A stretch of DNA of 64,000 nucleotides from Rhodalgimonas zhirmunskyi (GCA_030848925.1 JANFFA010000002.1:248001-312000); one strand, 5' to 3'. Numbered from the stretch's first letter, positions 9,200 to 19,081 are shown. The notes: generated by a model not told the origin, from the letters alone. Numbers and translations are program-made.

Positions 9200-10026
9200 C
9201 CCCGCGCCCTCCGCAACCGTGGATCAAGCAGGTCGCGCAGCCCATCCCCCATCAGGTTCAGCCCCAGCACCGTCAACAGGATCGCCATGCCCGGAAACAG
9301 CACAAGATGCGGCGCCAGCGTGATGAACGTCTGGCTGTCGGCCAGCATCCTGCCCCAGCTCGGCACCGGCGGCTGTGCGCCCAGCCCGACATAGGACAGA
9401 CCCGCCTCGGCCAGAATCCCCAGCGAAAACTGGATCGTCCCCTGCACGATCAACAGGTTCGTGACGTTGGGCAGGATATGCTCAACCGAAATCCGCGCCG
9501 CGCCTTTCCCGGCCACCCGCGCGGCCAGAACATATTCCCTTTCCCACAGGGTCAGCGCCGCACCGCGCGTGACGCGGGCAAAGACCGGGATGTTGAAAAT
9601 CCCGATGGCGATGATCGCGTTCAGCGCGCTCGCTCCGAACACGGCGGTGATCAGGATCGCGATCAACAGCGACGGGAACGCAAAGATCAGATCATTGCCC
9701 CGCATGATCACCTCGTCCACCCACGACCCGCGCTTTGCAGCGGCGGCAAGGCCCAGCGGCACGCCCAGCCCCATGCCGATCACCACGGCGACAATGGCCA
9801 CCGCAATCGACGTGCGCGCCCCCACCATCAGCATCGACAGCATGTCGCGGCCAAGGTTGTCGGTGCCCAAGGGATGCGCCCCGCTCGGCCCCTTCATCTT
9901 GTTGGCGATATCCACGCCGAGGATGTCGTAGGGCACCCAGACAAGGCTCACCAGCGCACCCCCGGCGAACACCAGCGTCAGCACCAGCCCAAGCAGCAGG
10001 CTCCGTGATTTGAACATTCCCGTCAC
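9196..10026 (-). CDS. Peptide ABC transporter permease (DppC-type)
   Basis: A 276-residue inner-membrane permease with about six transmembrane segments, the GTDNLGRDML motif of DppC/OppC proteins in its N-terminal third and an EAA-type loop (AARVAGKGAARI) that contacts the ATPase. The stop overlaps the ATPase start. The first possible codon is a GTG at 10026 overlapping the dppB stop (GTGA coupling); an ATG at 10017 is an equally plausible start and would shorten the protein by three residues. Confidence 0.92.
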   Translation of the reverse strand: MTGMFKSRSLLLGLVLTLVFAGGALVSLVWVPYDILGVDIANKMKGPSGAHPLGTDNLGRDMLSMLMVGARTSIAVAIVAVVIGMGLGVPLGLAAAAKRGSWVDEVIMRGNDLIFAFPSLLIAILITAVFGASALNAIIAIGIFNIPVFARVTRGAALTLWEREYVLAARVAGKGAARISVEHILPNVTNLLIVQGTIQFSLGILAEAGLSYVGLGAQPPVPSWGRMLADSQTFITLAPHLVLFPGMAILLTVLGLNLMGDGLRDLLDPRLRRARG

Positions 10027-10970
10027 AGCCGCGCCCTCAACCTCGGATCGACCGCCGCATAGGCCAGATCGACCACGAAATTCACCACGATCACGGCAAA
10101 GACCAGCAACATCACCACCGATTCCACCACGATCAGGTCACGCGCCGAAATCGCCTGAAACACCAGCCGCCCCAGACCGGGAAGGTAGAACACGTTCTCG
10201 ATGATGATCCCGCCCGCCAGCAGGAAAGCGAATTGCATGCCAAGAATGGTCAGCACCGGGATCAACGCATTGCCCAACGCGTGCCGCCTCAGGGCCTGCC
10301 CCCGGGTCAGTCCCTTGGCCCGCGCGGTGCGAATGAAATCCTCGTTCAACGTATCAAGCAGGGACGAACGCATCACCCGCGCCAGAATGCTCGCCTGCGG
10401 CAGGGCCAGCGCGATGGCGGGCAGGGTCAGGCTTTTCATCGCCGCGAAAAACCCCTCGTCCCACCCGGCGAACCCGCCCGCGTTGAACCAGCGCAGGTTG
10501 ATCGCAAAGACCAGAACCATCAACATCGCGAACCAGAAATTCGGGATCGCCACGCCAAGTTGCGTCACCCCCATCACCGTCACATCCGCCGCCCGGCCCC
10601 GCCGCGCCGCCGCCCAGATGCCCGCCGGAAAGGCAATCGCCGTGGACAGCGCCAGCGCATAAAGCGCCAGCGGAAGCGAGATCGCCACCCGGTCCGCCAC
10701 CATCCCCGCCACCGGCGTGCGATAGGTGTAAGAGGTGCCGAAATCGCCCTGCACCATGCCGCCCACCCAATCGAAATACCGCGCGACAAGCGATCCGTTC
10801 AGGCCCAGTTCCTCGCGCAGCGCCGCCAGCGTATCGGCCTGCGCATTGAGGCCCAGCATATAGGCCGCCGGATCCCCCGGCACGACCTCGACCATGGCAA
10901 AGATCACCATGCTCGCCACCACCAGCGAAACGACAAGCGACAGCAGCCGGCGCAACAGATACCTCAGCAT
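10023..10970 (-). CDS. Peptide ABC transporter permease (DppB-type)
   Basis: A 315-residue inner-membrane permease beginning MLRYLLRRLLSL. It shows the DppB features: an N-terminal membrane helix, the periplasmic segment with DPAAYMLG, and a C-terminal EAA loop (TARAKGLTRGQALRRHALGN). Forms the channel with the DppC-type subunit. It follows the binding-protein gene after a 160-base gap that contains a large hairpin (11064-11108) and a repeat copy, which may lower permease expression relative to the binding protein. Confidence 0.92.
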   Translation of the reverse strand: MLRYLLRRLLSLVVSLVVASMVIFAMVEVVPGDPAAYMLGLNAQADTLAALREELGLNGSLVARYFDWVGGMVQGDFGTSYTYRTPVAGMVADRVAISLPLALYALALSTAIAFPAGIWAAARRGRAADVTVMGVTQLGVAIPNFWFAMLMVLVFAINLRWFNAGGFAGWDEGFFAAMKSLTLPAIALALPQASILARVMRSSLLDTLNEDFIRTARAKGLTRGQALRRHALGNALIPVLTILGMQFAFLLAGGIIIENVFYLPGLGRLVFQAISARDLIVVESVVMLLVFAVIVVNFVVDLAYAAVDPRLRARL

Positions 10971-10987
10971 CCCACGCCCCCGATCCC

Positions 10988-11010
10988 TTCATCTGACCTC
11001 AAATATCCCC
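10988..11010 (+). repeat. Intergenic repeat copy B (AAATAT core)
   Basis: TTCATCTGACCTCAAATATC and the following CCC match the pattern TTCAyTtgrCC-AAATATCCC seen again at 19194 and 35759. It lies between the binding protein and dppB-type genes. Confidence 0.45.
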
Positions 11011-11063
11011 GCCGGAGGCGCCCGCCCTCACCCCACGCGCAGGTGCCGGATGGGCGCGCGAAG

Positions 11064-11108
11064 CCCCCCGGTTGGCCGGGGTGGGTGGGTGGGCGGGCAA
11101 CCGGGGGG
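11064..11108. terminator. Large hairpin after the peptide-binding-protein gene
   Basis: A perfect 11-bp stem, CCCCCCGGTTG (11064-11074) with CAACCGGGGGG (11098-11108), encloses a 23-base G-rich loop. It lies 22 bases downstream of the binding-protein stop and has no U-run. It could be an attenuator or an mRNA 3'-end stabiliser within the operon. Confidence 0.6.
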
Positions 11109-11130
11109 CGGCCCTGAAACCCGCGCAAGA

Positions 11131-12618
11131 TCACTCGTCCCAGTACACCGCCGTCATGTCGCTGGCCTGGGTCGGCGCGTCTTTCCACAGCCCCTTCAGC
11201 CCTTTTTTGGCGATCGTCGCAAAGCCCAGTTCAAACAGGTAGGCGTTCACGTGATCCTCGGCGATGGTGGTTTCCAGCTTGTGGATCAGCTCCGTCCGCT
11301 TCGCCGGGTCCGAGGTCTTTTCAAGCTCGGCAAAATCGGCCTGAAACTGCGGGTTGTCATACTGGAAATAGTAATCCGGGCGGGCATAGATACCGATGTC
11401 GAACGGTTCGGTATGGCTGACGATGGTCATGCCGTAATCCTTGCCCTTGAACACGTTTTCCAGCCATTGCGCCCACTCAAGGTTGCTGATCTCGGCGTCG
11501 ATCCCCACCGCGCGCAACTGGGCCGCGATGATCTCACCGCCGCGGCGCGCATAGGACGGCGGCGGCAGTTTCAGCGTGGTCTTGAACCCGTCAGCAAATC
11601 CCGCCTCGGCCAGAAGCGCCTTGGATTTCTCGGGGTCGTAATTGGAAAGCGCGGTAAGGTCGAGGTAATCGGGATTGTGCGGCGCGAAATGCGTGCCGAT
11701 CGGTGTGCCAAGGCCAAACATCGCCCCGTCGATAATCGCTTGGCGGTCAATCGCATGGGCCACCGCCGAGCGCACCGTCGGATTGTCGAACGGCGCCTGC
11801 TTGTTGTTCATGGCTAGAATGGTCTCGCCCTCGGTATTGCCTTTCAGCACCTGAAAGCGCGGATCGGCCTCGAATTGCGGCAGGTTCTCGGGCGCGGGGA
11901 AACCTGCGAAAATATCCACGTCCTCGGCCATCACCGCGGCAAAGGCCGCCGTCGGATCGCTGATGAACTTGAACGTCACCTTGTCCAGCTTCGCGGGCGT
12001 GCCCCAATAATCGGCATTCTTGTCCAGCGTGATGGAATCGCCCTGCACCCAATTCGTGAACTTGAACGCGCCGGTGCCAATCGGCGTCTGCTTGATGCCT
12101 TCGATGCTTTCGGGCGCCACGATCACCGCGTCGCCCCAAGCCATGTTGAACAGGAAATTCCCGGTCGGCGCGCTCAGCGTCACCTTCACGGTTTGCGGGT
12201 CCACCACCTCGACCGACTCGATCGCCGCGAACAGCGCCTTTTGCGCGTTGGCGCTGTCTTCGGCGCGGGCGCGATCAAGGCTGAATTTCACGTCCTCGGC
12301 GTCCATCGTGGTGCCGTCATGGAACGTCACCCCCTCGGCCAGATGGAAGGTATAGGTCTTGCCGTCCTCGCTGATCTCCCAGCTTTGGGCGAGGCCCGGA
12401 ATGATCGACCCGTCCGAGGCAAACCGCGTCAGCCCTTCGAACACGTTGGCATAAAGCACGCTGTCGATTGCGCCCGCTGCGGCGCTTGTCGGGTCAAGAT
12501 GCGGCGGCTCAAGTTGCAGCGCCAGCGTCACGTCGGTTTTCGCCAGTGCGGCGCCGGTCGTCATTGCCGCCAGTGCCATCGCCACGGCGGTGGCCGCTCC
12601 AAATCTGATAAAGGACAT
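11131..12618 (-). CDS. Peptide ABC transporter substrate-binding protein
   Basis: A 495-residue periplasmic solute-binding protein of family 5 (DppA/OppA). A signal peptide ends at ALAKT after GAALA. The mature region has the family hallmarks: LEPPHLDPTSA near the start, YTFHLAEGVTFHDG and GTGAFKFTNW. The start at 12618 is supported by GGGAG about 8 bases upstream; the 45 codons upstream of it look non-coding. It is the first gene of the peptide-uptake operon that continues through the permeases to the fused ATPase at 7610. Confidence 0.92.
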   Translation of the reverse strand: MSFIRFGAATAVAMALAAMTTGAALAKTDVTLALQLEPPHLDPTSAAAGAIDSVLYANVFEGLTRFASDGSIIPGLAQSWEISEDGKTYTFHLAEGVTFHDGTTMDAEDVKFSLDRARAEDSANAQKALFAAIESVEVVDPQTVKVTLSAPTGNFLFNMAWGDAVIVAPESIEGIKQTPIGTGAFKFTNWVQGDSITLDKNADYWGTPAKLDKVTFKFISDPTAAFAAVMAEDVDIFAGFPAPENLPQFEADPRFQVLKGNTEGETILAMNNKQAPFDNPTVRSAVAHAIDRQAIIDGAMFGLGTPIGTHFAPHNPDYLDLTALSNYDPEKSKALLAEAGFADGFKTTLKLPPPSYARRGGEIIAAQLRAVGIDAEISNLEWAQWLENVFKGKDYGMTIVSHTEPFDIGIYARPDYYFQYDNPQFQADFAELEKTSDPAKRTELIHKLETTIAEDHVNAYLFELGFATIAKKGLKGLWKDAPTQASDMTAVYWDE

Positions 12619-12756
12619 CTCGGTCTCCCTGTTGGATAGTGCGGCCATTGCGGCCCGCGATTTTCGGGGATCATCCTCCCATGTCGCGGCAAGATCAAGC
12701 GCTTGCGCCCCTCTTTGGCGTCCCGTCACGCCTATCGCCGCGTAACGCGGCACCGC

Positions 12757-13659
12757 TCATTGAGGGGTGATGACCTCAGCGCTCGCGATCTCGGCCTTGG
12801 ATTTGAACCCCGGCTCGACATGGATCGAAATCCGCGCTTCGCCCAACTCGTTGCGCAGGCGTTCCTCAATCCGGTCGCAAATCTCGTGACTGTCGAAAAC
12901 GCTCATCTCGCCCGGCACGACGAGGTGGAAATCGATGAACGTCACCGGCCCGGCGTGCCGCGTGCGCAGATCATGCGCCTCAAGCGCGCCCCCTGCCTCG
13001 GCGGCGATGGCGGCGCGCACCTGTTCCATCATCCGTGGCGGCACGGCTTCGTCCATCAATCCCGACAGCGATTCAAGGATCACCCGCCCCCCCGACCACA
13101 GGATGTTAAGCGCCACCACGATCGCCATCAGCGGATCAAGCAGCCACCACCCGGTGACAATCGCCAGCACCAGCCCCACCGTCACCCCGACCGAGGTGAT
13201 CACATCGGCCAGCAAATGCCGCCCGTCCGCCACCAGCGCGGGCGAGCGCATCTTGCGCCCCTCGCGGATCAGGACAAAGGCCCACCCGGCATTAAGCGCG
13301 GTGGCAAGGATGCTGATGGCCAGCCCCATCCCCGGCGTCACCAGCGCCAGCGGCGCGAACAGGTTGCCCCACGCATCGCGCAGGATGAACAGCGCGGCGA
13401 TCACGATCAGAACGCCCTCAAGAACGGCGCTGAAAAACTCGGCCTTGTGATGCCCGTAGGGATGGTTATCGTCCGGCGGGATCGCCGCGACCCGGATCGC
13501 CACCATCGCCGCCAGCGCGGTGGCGACGTTGACGATGCTTTCCAACGCGTCCGCCATCAGCGCGACCGACCCGGTCAGCCATGCCGCCACCGTCTTGAGG
13601 CCCAGAACCGCCAGTCCAAGGATCAGGCTGCCGATCGCGAATTTCATACTGCGCGACAT
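12757..13659 (-). CDS. Cation diffusion facilitator family transporter
   Basis: A 300-residue inner-membrane divalent-metal/proton antiporter of the CDF family: six membrane segments then a cytoplasmic C-terminal domain (FIDFHLVVPGEMSVFDSHEI). Aligned by eye with E. coli YiiP, the TM5 half of the transport site is His148-xxx-Asp152 as expected, and the PDDNHPYGHHKAE loop is conserved. The TM2 half, normally Asp-xxx-Asp, reads Glu40-xxx-Asn44 here (LESIVN), so the metal may not be zinc. The start at 13659 is preceded by a G-rich ribosome site. It follows the M20 hydrolase gene by 37 bases, probably in one operon. Confidence 0.88.
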   Translation of the reverse strand: MSRSMKFAIGSLILGLAVLGLKTVAAWLTGSVALMADALESIVNVATALAAMVAIRVAAIPPDDNHPYGHHKAEFFSAVLEGVLIVIAALFILRDAWGNLFAPLALVTPGMGLAISILATALNAGWAFVLIREGRKMRSPALVADGRHLLADVITSVGVTVGLVLAIVTGWWLLDPLMAIVVALNILWSGGRVILESLSGLMDEAVPPRMMEQVRAAIAAEAGGALEAHDLRTRHAGPVTFIDFHLVVPGEMSVFDSHEICDRIEERLRNELGEARISIHVEPGFKSKAEIASAEVITPQ

Positions 13660-13696
13660 CGGCCGCCCCCGCTTGCGCGTTGCTTTCGCTGGGGGC

Positions 13697-14983
13697 CTAG
13701 CCTTTCGGCCCAAGCAGATCAAGCAGGCTGCGCGCCATCACCTGCGCACTTTCGATCATATCGTCGATGCCGACGTATTCATCCGGCTTGTGCGCCAGAT
13801 CAAGAATACCGGGCCCATAGGCGATACAGTTCTTCAGCCGCCCGATCCGGTCGATATGCTTCTGGTCATAGGTGCCGGGGGACACCACGTATTGCGCCTC
13901 CTTGCCCATCACCTCGGCCACGGCGCGGGCCACCGATTGCACCACCGGCGCGCTTTTCTCGGTCATCGTCGGCAGAACGCGCTGCAATTCGCGCACGTCA
14001 TAGCGGAAATCGGCGCGCGCCTCTTTCACGGTTTCCAGCACGTTGAAAACCTCTTGCTGGACCTCGTCGATATCCTCTTCGATCAGGAACCGCCGGTCGA
14101 TCACCATCCGGCAACTGTCGGGCACGCAAGGGCTGGGAAGGCCGGTGTAATCCGGGTCCTGCTCGGCCTCGCCGCCATGGATCGAATTGATGTTGAGCGT
14201 CGATTGCTTGGCCCCTTCGGGCACCACCGGCATATCGGTGCGCTTGGTGGCGAGCAGCGGGAAAAGCGATGTTTCCATCTCGTGCATGACCGCCCCCATG
14301 TGGCGCACCGCGCAATCGCCCAGAAACGGCATGGAGCCATGGGCGATTTCGCCATGGGTTTCGATCTCGGCCCACCAGACACCGCGATGCCCAAGGCAGA
14401 TCCGGTCCTTGTTCAGCGGTTCGGGAATGATGACGTGCTGCACCCGCTCGGGGTTGAACCAGCCCTTTTCCGCCAGATAGGCCACCCCACCGAAACCGCC
14501 CGATTCCTCGTCTGCGGTGCCGCTGATTTCGACCGCGCCCGCGAAATCCGGGCAGATCGCGATAAACGCCTCGGCGGCGATGATGCTGGCGGCCAGCCCG
14601 CCCTTCATGTCACAGGCGCCCCGGCCATAGATCTTGCCATCCTTGACCTCGCCTCCGAACGGATCGGTGGTCCAGCCCCGCCCCACTTCGACCACGTCGA
14701 TATGGCTGTTGAAATGGACGCATTCGCCCGGATGCGCGCCCTCCTTGCGGGCGACGATGTTCCAGCGCGGATATTTATCGCTGTCCCCCGGCGCGCCGAA
14801 CGCGCGGATCAGGTCGGTGTGAAACCCGTGCCGCACCAGCCGCCGGTCGATCAGGTCACAAATATCGCGGTAATGCTCCCCCGGCGGGTTCAGCGTCGGA
14901 ATTCGAATCAACGCCTGTGTCAGTTCCACCAGATCGGCGCGCCGCGCCTCGATCTCGAGCATCAGTTTTTCAGCCAAATCCAT
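13697..14983 (-). CDS. M20 metallohydrolase, ArgE/DapE-like
   Basis: A 428-residue cytoplasmic zinc amidohydrolase of the ArgE/DapE/ACY1 group. Metal and catalytic motifs are in order: FNSHIDVV (His and the catalytic Asp two residues later), GRGACDMKGG (bridging Asp), TADEESGG (Glu pair) and the closing DLAHKPDEY, which supplies the last His. The substrate is an N-acylated amino acid or related amide; the sequence does not distinguish acetylornithine from succinyl-diaminopimelate or others, and no biosynthetic neighbours help. It probably heads a two-gene unit with the metal transporter gene. Confidence 0.85.
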   Translation of the reverse strand: MDLAEKLMLEIEARRADLVELTQALIRIPTLNPPGEHYRDICDLIDRRLVRHGFHTDLIRAFGAPGDSDKYPRWNIVARKEGAHPGECVHFNSHIDVVEVGRGWTTDPFGGEVKDGKIYGRGACDMKGGLAASIIAAEAFIAICPDFAGAVEISGTADEESGGFGGVAYLAEKGWFNPERVQHVIIPEPLNKDRICLGHRGVWWAEIETHGEIAHGSMPFLGDCAVRHMGAVMHEMETSLFPLLATKRTDMPVVPEGAKQSTLNINSIHGGEAEQDPDYTGLPSPCVPDSCRMVIDRRFLIEEDIDEVQQEVFNVLETVKEARADFRYDVRELQRVLPTMTEKSAPVVQSVARAVAEVMGKEAQYVVSPGTYDQKHIDRIGRLKNCIAYGPGILDLAHKPDEYVGIDDMIESAQVMARSLLDLLGPKG

Positions 14984-15141
14984 CGCGTCGCGCTCCTCTT
15001 GATTGTCCGGTTGGTGGTCCTGCGTGCACCCGCGCGAAAGATCGCGCCACGGCCCGGCGGATGCAAGCCCCGCAGCGGCGTGTTGCGCGTCACGTCACAA
15101 AAGGAATTCGCCCTGCCGAAAGCATGGGCAACGGATCGGCC

Positions 15142-15798
15142 CTAGCCCGCGGTTAGCAGCGCCTGCGCAATCTCGGGCAGCTCTGCGAAGTCCGCAAACC
15201 GCGCCTTGTGGAGCATCTGCTCCACCGGCCCCTTGCGATACCCTTCGGTGAACAAGGCGAAATCAACGCCCGCAGCCTTGGCCGTGGCGGCGTCCACCTC
15301 GCTATCGCCAACGTAAAGCCGCGCGCCCTCGCCCAGCGCCTCGAAGGCGGTGAACAGCGGCGCCGGATCGGGCTTTTTCACCGGCAGCGTATCGCCCCCG
15401 ACCACCACGGCGAAAAAATCTTCGATGCCAAGGGCGCGCAGGATATCGCGCGCCGGGGCCTCAGGTTTGTTGGTGCACAGACCCAGCGCATAGCCCTTGG
15501 CCTGCAACGCCTGCAGCGCCGCGCGCACACCGGGATAAAGCACCGTCAGATCGCTCGAATCGGCGCTATAATGTGCCAGCGTCACCTGCGTCAGCTCTTC
15601 ATGACGCGCCGGGTCGATCCCGCGCGTACGCATCACACGCTCGACCAGCTTGGGCAAACCGTTCCCGATGAACGAAATGAGGGTGGGCAGGTCCAGGGGC
15701 GCAAGCCCCTCGCCCTCCAGCATCCGGTTGGCGGCGGCCTGAATGTCCGGTGCGCTGTCCACCAGCGTGCCGTCCAAATCAAAGACAACCGCACTCAT
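15142..15798 (-). CDS. gph: Phosphoglycolate phosphatase
   Basis: A 218-residue HAD-superfamily hydrolase that removes phosphate from 2-phosphoglycolate. The nucleophile motif FDLDGTLVDS is at residues 5-14, motif II is LCTNKP, the lysine lies in VKKPDPAP and motif IV is YVGDSEVD. The gene closes a run of fbp, fba, rpe and gph on the minus strand and follows rpe by 42 bases. In autotrophs CbbZ fills this position; here, with no RuBisCO in view, it may clear phosphoglycolate from DNA repair or photorespiration-like side reactions. Close HAD homologues with other substrates cannot be excluded. Confidence 0.85.
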   Translation of the reverse strand: MSAVVFDLDGTLVDSAPDIQAAANRMLEGEGLAPLDLPTLISFIGNGLPKLVERVMRTRGIDPARHEELTQVTLAHYSADSSDLTVLYPGVRAALQALQAKGYALGLCTNKPEAPARDILRALGIEDFFAVVVGGDTLPVKKPDPAPLFTAFEALGEGARLYVGDSEVDAATAKAAGVDFALFTEGYRKGPVEQMLHKARFADFAELPEIAQALLTAG

Positions 15799-15840
15799 GA
15801 CCTGTCCCTGTTTGATGACAAGGCCCCGATCCCGGTCTGC

Positions 15841-16530
15841 TTACAGCGCTGCTTCGGCGGCGGCGCGAATGGCGCGGATGTTCTCGCCATAGACCTCGGG
15901 CGTATCGACCGACCCGCCCTTGAACACGGCCGACCCGGCGACAAAGCAATCCGCCCCCGCCGCGACCAGCGGGCCGACGGTGTTGGGATCGACCCCGCCA
16001 TCGACCTGAATGTGAATCTCGCGATCGCCGATCATCTCGCGCACTTGGGCCACTTTCTGCACGCTCGAAGGGATGAACTTCTGACCGCCGAAACCGGGGT
16101 TCACGCTCATCACCAGCACCATGTCGCACAGGTCCAGCAGGTATTCGATCACGCTGGCGGGCGTGCCGGGGTTCAAGCTGATCCCGGCCTTTGCGCCGGT
16201 TGCGCGGATTGCCTGCAAGGTGCGGTGCGGATGCGGCCCAGCCTCGTAATGCGCCACGATCATGTCGGCGCCCGCCTCGGCATAGGCTTCGATATAGGGG
16301 TCCACCGGCGCGATCATCAAATGCACGTCCATGAAGGTTTTCACATGCGGGCGAAACGCCTTCACCGCCGGTGGCCCAAAGGTGAGGTTCGGCACGAAAT
16401 GCCCGTCCATGACATCGACATGTACCCAATCCGCGCCCTGCTCTTCGATGGCGCGGATCTCGGCCCCGAAGTTGGCGAAATCGGCGCTCAGGATCGAAGG
16501 CGCGATCTTGATGGAACGGTCAAAACTCAT
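15841..16530 (-). CDS. rpe: Ribulose-phosphate 3-epimerase
   Basis: Interconverts ribulose 5-phosphate and xylulose 5-phosphate in the pentose phosphate pathway. The 229-residue TIM barrel shows all family motifs: [39 protein letters not shown] and the phosphate-binding VDGGVDPNT. Length is standard. It sits 41 bases downstream of the aldolase gene and 42 upstream of gph, so these three are probably cotranscribed. Confidence 0.96.
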   Translation of the reverse strand: MSFDRSIKIAPSILSADFANFGAEIRAIEEQGADWVHVDVMDGHFVPNLTFGPPAVKAFRPHVKTFMDVHLMIAPVDPYIEAYAEAGADMIVAHYEAGPHPHRTLQAIRATGAKAGISLNPGTPASVIEYLLDLCDMVLVMSVNPGFGGQKFIPSSVQKVAQVREMIGDREIHIQVDGGVDPNTVGPLVAAGADCFVAGSAVFKGGSVDTPEVYGENIRAIRAAAEAAL

Positions 16531-16571
16531 GTGTCGAACCTCTTTTTCAAAGACAGCGTGCCGCCTGATCC

Positions 16572-17627
16572 TTACGGATCAAGCGAGCCGCTTTCATAGC
16601 GCTTGGCCATCTCGTCCATGTCGATGACCTTGATCTTGCTGGCGTTGCCGGCGGTGCCAAAGCGCTCGAACCGGTCTTCGCAAAGCTTCTGCATCTCGTC
16701 CATCGCCGGGATCATGAATTTGCGCGGGTCAAACTCGCCCGGCTTTTCCTTCGCCATCTTGCGGAACGTCCCGGTCAGGGCCATCCGGTTGTCGGTGTCG
16801 ATGTTCACCTTACGCACGCCCGACTTGATGCCGCGCTCGATCTCTTCGATCGGAACGCCATAAGTCTGGGGCATCTCACCGCCGTTTTCATTGATCAGGT
16901 CTTGCAGGTACTGCGGCACGCTGGACGAGCCGTGCATCACAAGGTGGACGTTCGGGATCTTGGCGTGAATTTCTTCAATCCGCTTGATCGCCAGCGTCTC
17001 ACCCGTGGGTTTCGAGCTGAACTTATAGGCGCCATGGCTAGTGCCACAGGCAATCGCCAGCGCATCCACCTTGGTCAGCGCGACAAATTCCTTGGCCTCG
17101 TCCGGGTCGGTCAAAAGCTGATCTTCGCTCAGCTTGCCGACCGCGCCCGAACCGTCCTCTTCCGCGGCTTCGCCGGTTTCAAGGCTGCCCAGGACACCCA
17201 ACTCGCCCTCGACACTCGCCCCGACCCAATGCGCCATCTGCGCCACACGCTCGGTGATGGCGACGTTGTAATCCCAATCGGCGGGCGTCTTCATGTCCGC
17301 CTCAAGCGAGCCGTCCATCATCACCGACGTAAAGCCGTGCTTGATGGCCGAAAGGCAGGTCGCCTCGTTGTTGCCGTGGTCTTGGTGCATACACAGCGGG
17401 ATATCGGGCCACATCTCGGACAGCGCCTGAATCAGGTGCTTCAGCATGATGTCACCAGCGTAGCCGCGCGCGCCCCGACTGGCCTGCAGGATCACCGGCG
17501 CGTTCACCTTCTCGGCGGCGCGCATGATGGCAAGGCCCTGTTCCATGTTGTTGATGTTGAACGCGGGCACGCCGTAATCGTTCTCGGCGGCGTGATCCAG
17601 CAGTTGTCGAAGCGTGATAAGAGCCAT
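16572..17627 (-). CDS. fba: Class II fructose-bisphosphate aldolase, Calvin-cycle subtype
   Basis: Zinc-dependent aldolase of 351 residues joining dihydroxyacetone phosphate and glyceraldehyde 3-phosphate. The N-terminus [20 protein letters not shown] and overall length match the CbbA-like subtype found in Calvin-cycle operons. Motifs visible are CMHQDHGNN (zinc His), VMMDGSL and the phosphate-binding MHGSSS. The start at 17627 has AAGGATC about 6 bases upstream; the longer frame from 17672 is unlikely. A 283-base gap separates it from fbp, so it may have its own promoter, and rpe and gph follow closely. Confidence 0.95.
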   Translation of the reverse strand: MALITLRQLLDHAAENDYGVPAFNINNMEQGLAIMRAAEKVNAPVILQASRGARGYAGDIMLKHLIQALSEMWPDIPLCMHQDHGNNEATCLSAIKHGFTSVMMDGSLEADMKTPADWDYNVAITERVAQMAHWVGASVEGELGVLGSLETGEAAEEDGSGAVGKLSEDQLLTDPDEAKEFVALTKVDALAIACGTSHGAYKFSSKPTGETLAIKRIEEIHAKIPNVHLVMHGSSSVPQYLQDLINENGGEMPQTYGVPIEEIERGIKSGVRKVNIDTDNRMALTGTFRKMAKEKPGEFDPRKFMIPAMDEMQKLCEDRFERFGTAGNASKIKVIDMDEMAKRYESGSLDP

Positions 17628-17910
17628 CTCTGATCCTTTATGCAGCAATCTCTTCGCGCAGACGCGCGTCAAATACGGTTAGGGGGGCCATTCCGGTTTG
17701 AGCAGGGCCAAGCCACCGACCAAAGCGGAATTGGGTTCAGTCTCCCCAACCCACTCCCGCCTGAATTAACGCCGAAACCGCCGATGCGCCACCGGCAACA
17801 TCCCCCGGATCGGCTTTTCGGTCGGGCGATGACGCCTTTTTTTCACCTGCGAGCGCTATCATCGAGGGCGGCCGCGCAAACAGGCGCACGATCATCGCCC
17901 TATCGAACGA
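17628..17910. other. Intergenic region upstream of the aldolase gene
   Basis: No coding frame or RNA gene is visible in these 283 bases. The stretch lies between the end of fbp and the aldolase start, so it is the likely place for a promoter of the fba-rpe-gph unit. I could not identify a convincing -35/-10 pair or operator. Confidence 0.5.
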
Positions 17911-18867
17911 TCAGCCCTGCCCATCGTGGTATTTTTTGACCATCTCAACCTTTTCGGACGATCCGAAAACGAACGGCGTGCGCGCGTGCAGCTTGTCGGC
18001 CTGCGTGTCGAGAATCGGCACTGTGCCATCGGTCGCCACCCCTTGCGCCTGCTCGATCAGAAAGGCGATCGGCGCACATTCATAGATCATCCGCAAGCGG
18101 CCGCGCGCATAGCCGTCGCGCGCGTCACCGGGGTAAAGGAACACACCGCCCCGACTCAGGATGCGGTGGGTTTCCGCGACAAGGCTTGCCACCCACCGCA
18201 TGTTGTAATTGTGACCATGCGGCCCGGTTTCGCCCGCAAGGCAATCGTCGATAAAGGCGCGCACCGGGCTGGTCCAGTGGCGATAGTTCGACGCGTTGAT
18301 CGCGAATTCCTTCGTCGTGGCGGGAATACTCATCCGGGCATCGGTCAGCACGAATTTGTGCGTGTCGGGGTCAAGCGTATACATCTGCGTCCCGTCCCCG
18401 AAGGTGACGACAAGCGCGGTCGAGGGGCCATAGATGATATAGCCACCCGCGATCTGCTCGCGCGCTGTGCGCAGGAAGCTGGCCTCGGGGCCATCCGCCA
18501 CCGGAAAGATCGAAAAGATCGTGCCGATCGACACGTTTACATCGATGTTAGAGGATCCATCCAGCGGGTCGATCGCCAGCGCATAGGCGCCCTGCGGGTT
18601 CAACTCGACAACCTCTTCCTGCTCTTCGCTGGCATAATAGCGCACGCCGACCGCACCCAGCTTGGCGGCAAACATCTCGTCGGCCATCACGTCGAGCTTC
18701 TTTTGCTGATCACCGTCGGTGTTCTCGCCCACGCCCGCCCCAAGCGCGCCCGCCAGCGGGCCCTTGGCGATGATCGCCGCCACGTCGCGGCCCACATCGC
18801 ACAGCACCTCGATCACCGGGGCCAGGTCTGCCGGCATGCGGCTCGTCTCAATCACTCCCTCGGGCAT
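17911..18867 (-). CDS. fbp: Fructose-1,6-bisphosphatase class I
   Basis: Hydrolyses fructose 1,6-bisphosphate to fructose 6-phosphate, the committed step of gluconeogenesis. The 318-residue protein has the metal-binding signature [14 protein letters not shown] and the GGVFLYPGD segment of the substrate site. The start at 18867 (MPEGVIETS) is chosen for AGGAGAG located 5 bases upstream. It is the first of four carbon-metabolism genes on this strand (fbp, fba, rpe, gph), an order reminiscent of cbbF-cbbA-cbbE-cbbZ. Confidence 0.95.
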   Translation of the reverse strand: MPEGVIETSRMPADLAPVIEVLCDVGRDVAAIIAKGPLAGALGAGVGENTDGDQQKKLDVMADEMFAAKLGAVGVRYYASEEQEEVVELNPQGAYALAIDPLDGSSNIDVNVSIGTIFSIFPVADGPEASFLRTAREQIAGGYIIYGPSTALVVTFGDGTQMYTLDPDTHKFVLTDARMSIPATTKEFAINASNYRHWTSPVRAFIDDCLAGETGPHGHNYNMRWVASLVAETHRILSRGGVFLYPGDARDGYARGRLRMIYECAPIAFLIEQAQGVATDGTVPILDTQADKLHARTPFVFGSSEKVEMVKKYHDGQG

Positions 18868-19081
18868 GGTCTCTCCTCTTCGGGTCGGTTCTGTTGCGTG
18901 CTTGTCTCGATCTGGCGCAAACACGCCATTCACCGCCCCTAGTAAATAGAAGACACACCTAAATCTAATCGAATTTCAGTTCCGCGACCGGAAAACCCCG
19001 CGACCAAGCCGCGCGCTGCACCCTTTGCCCACAATTTTTGCCCGCAATTTTCGACGCATCCGCCTGTGGCGACGTCGGAAT

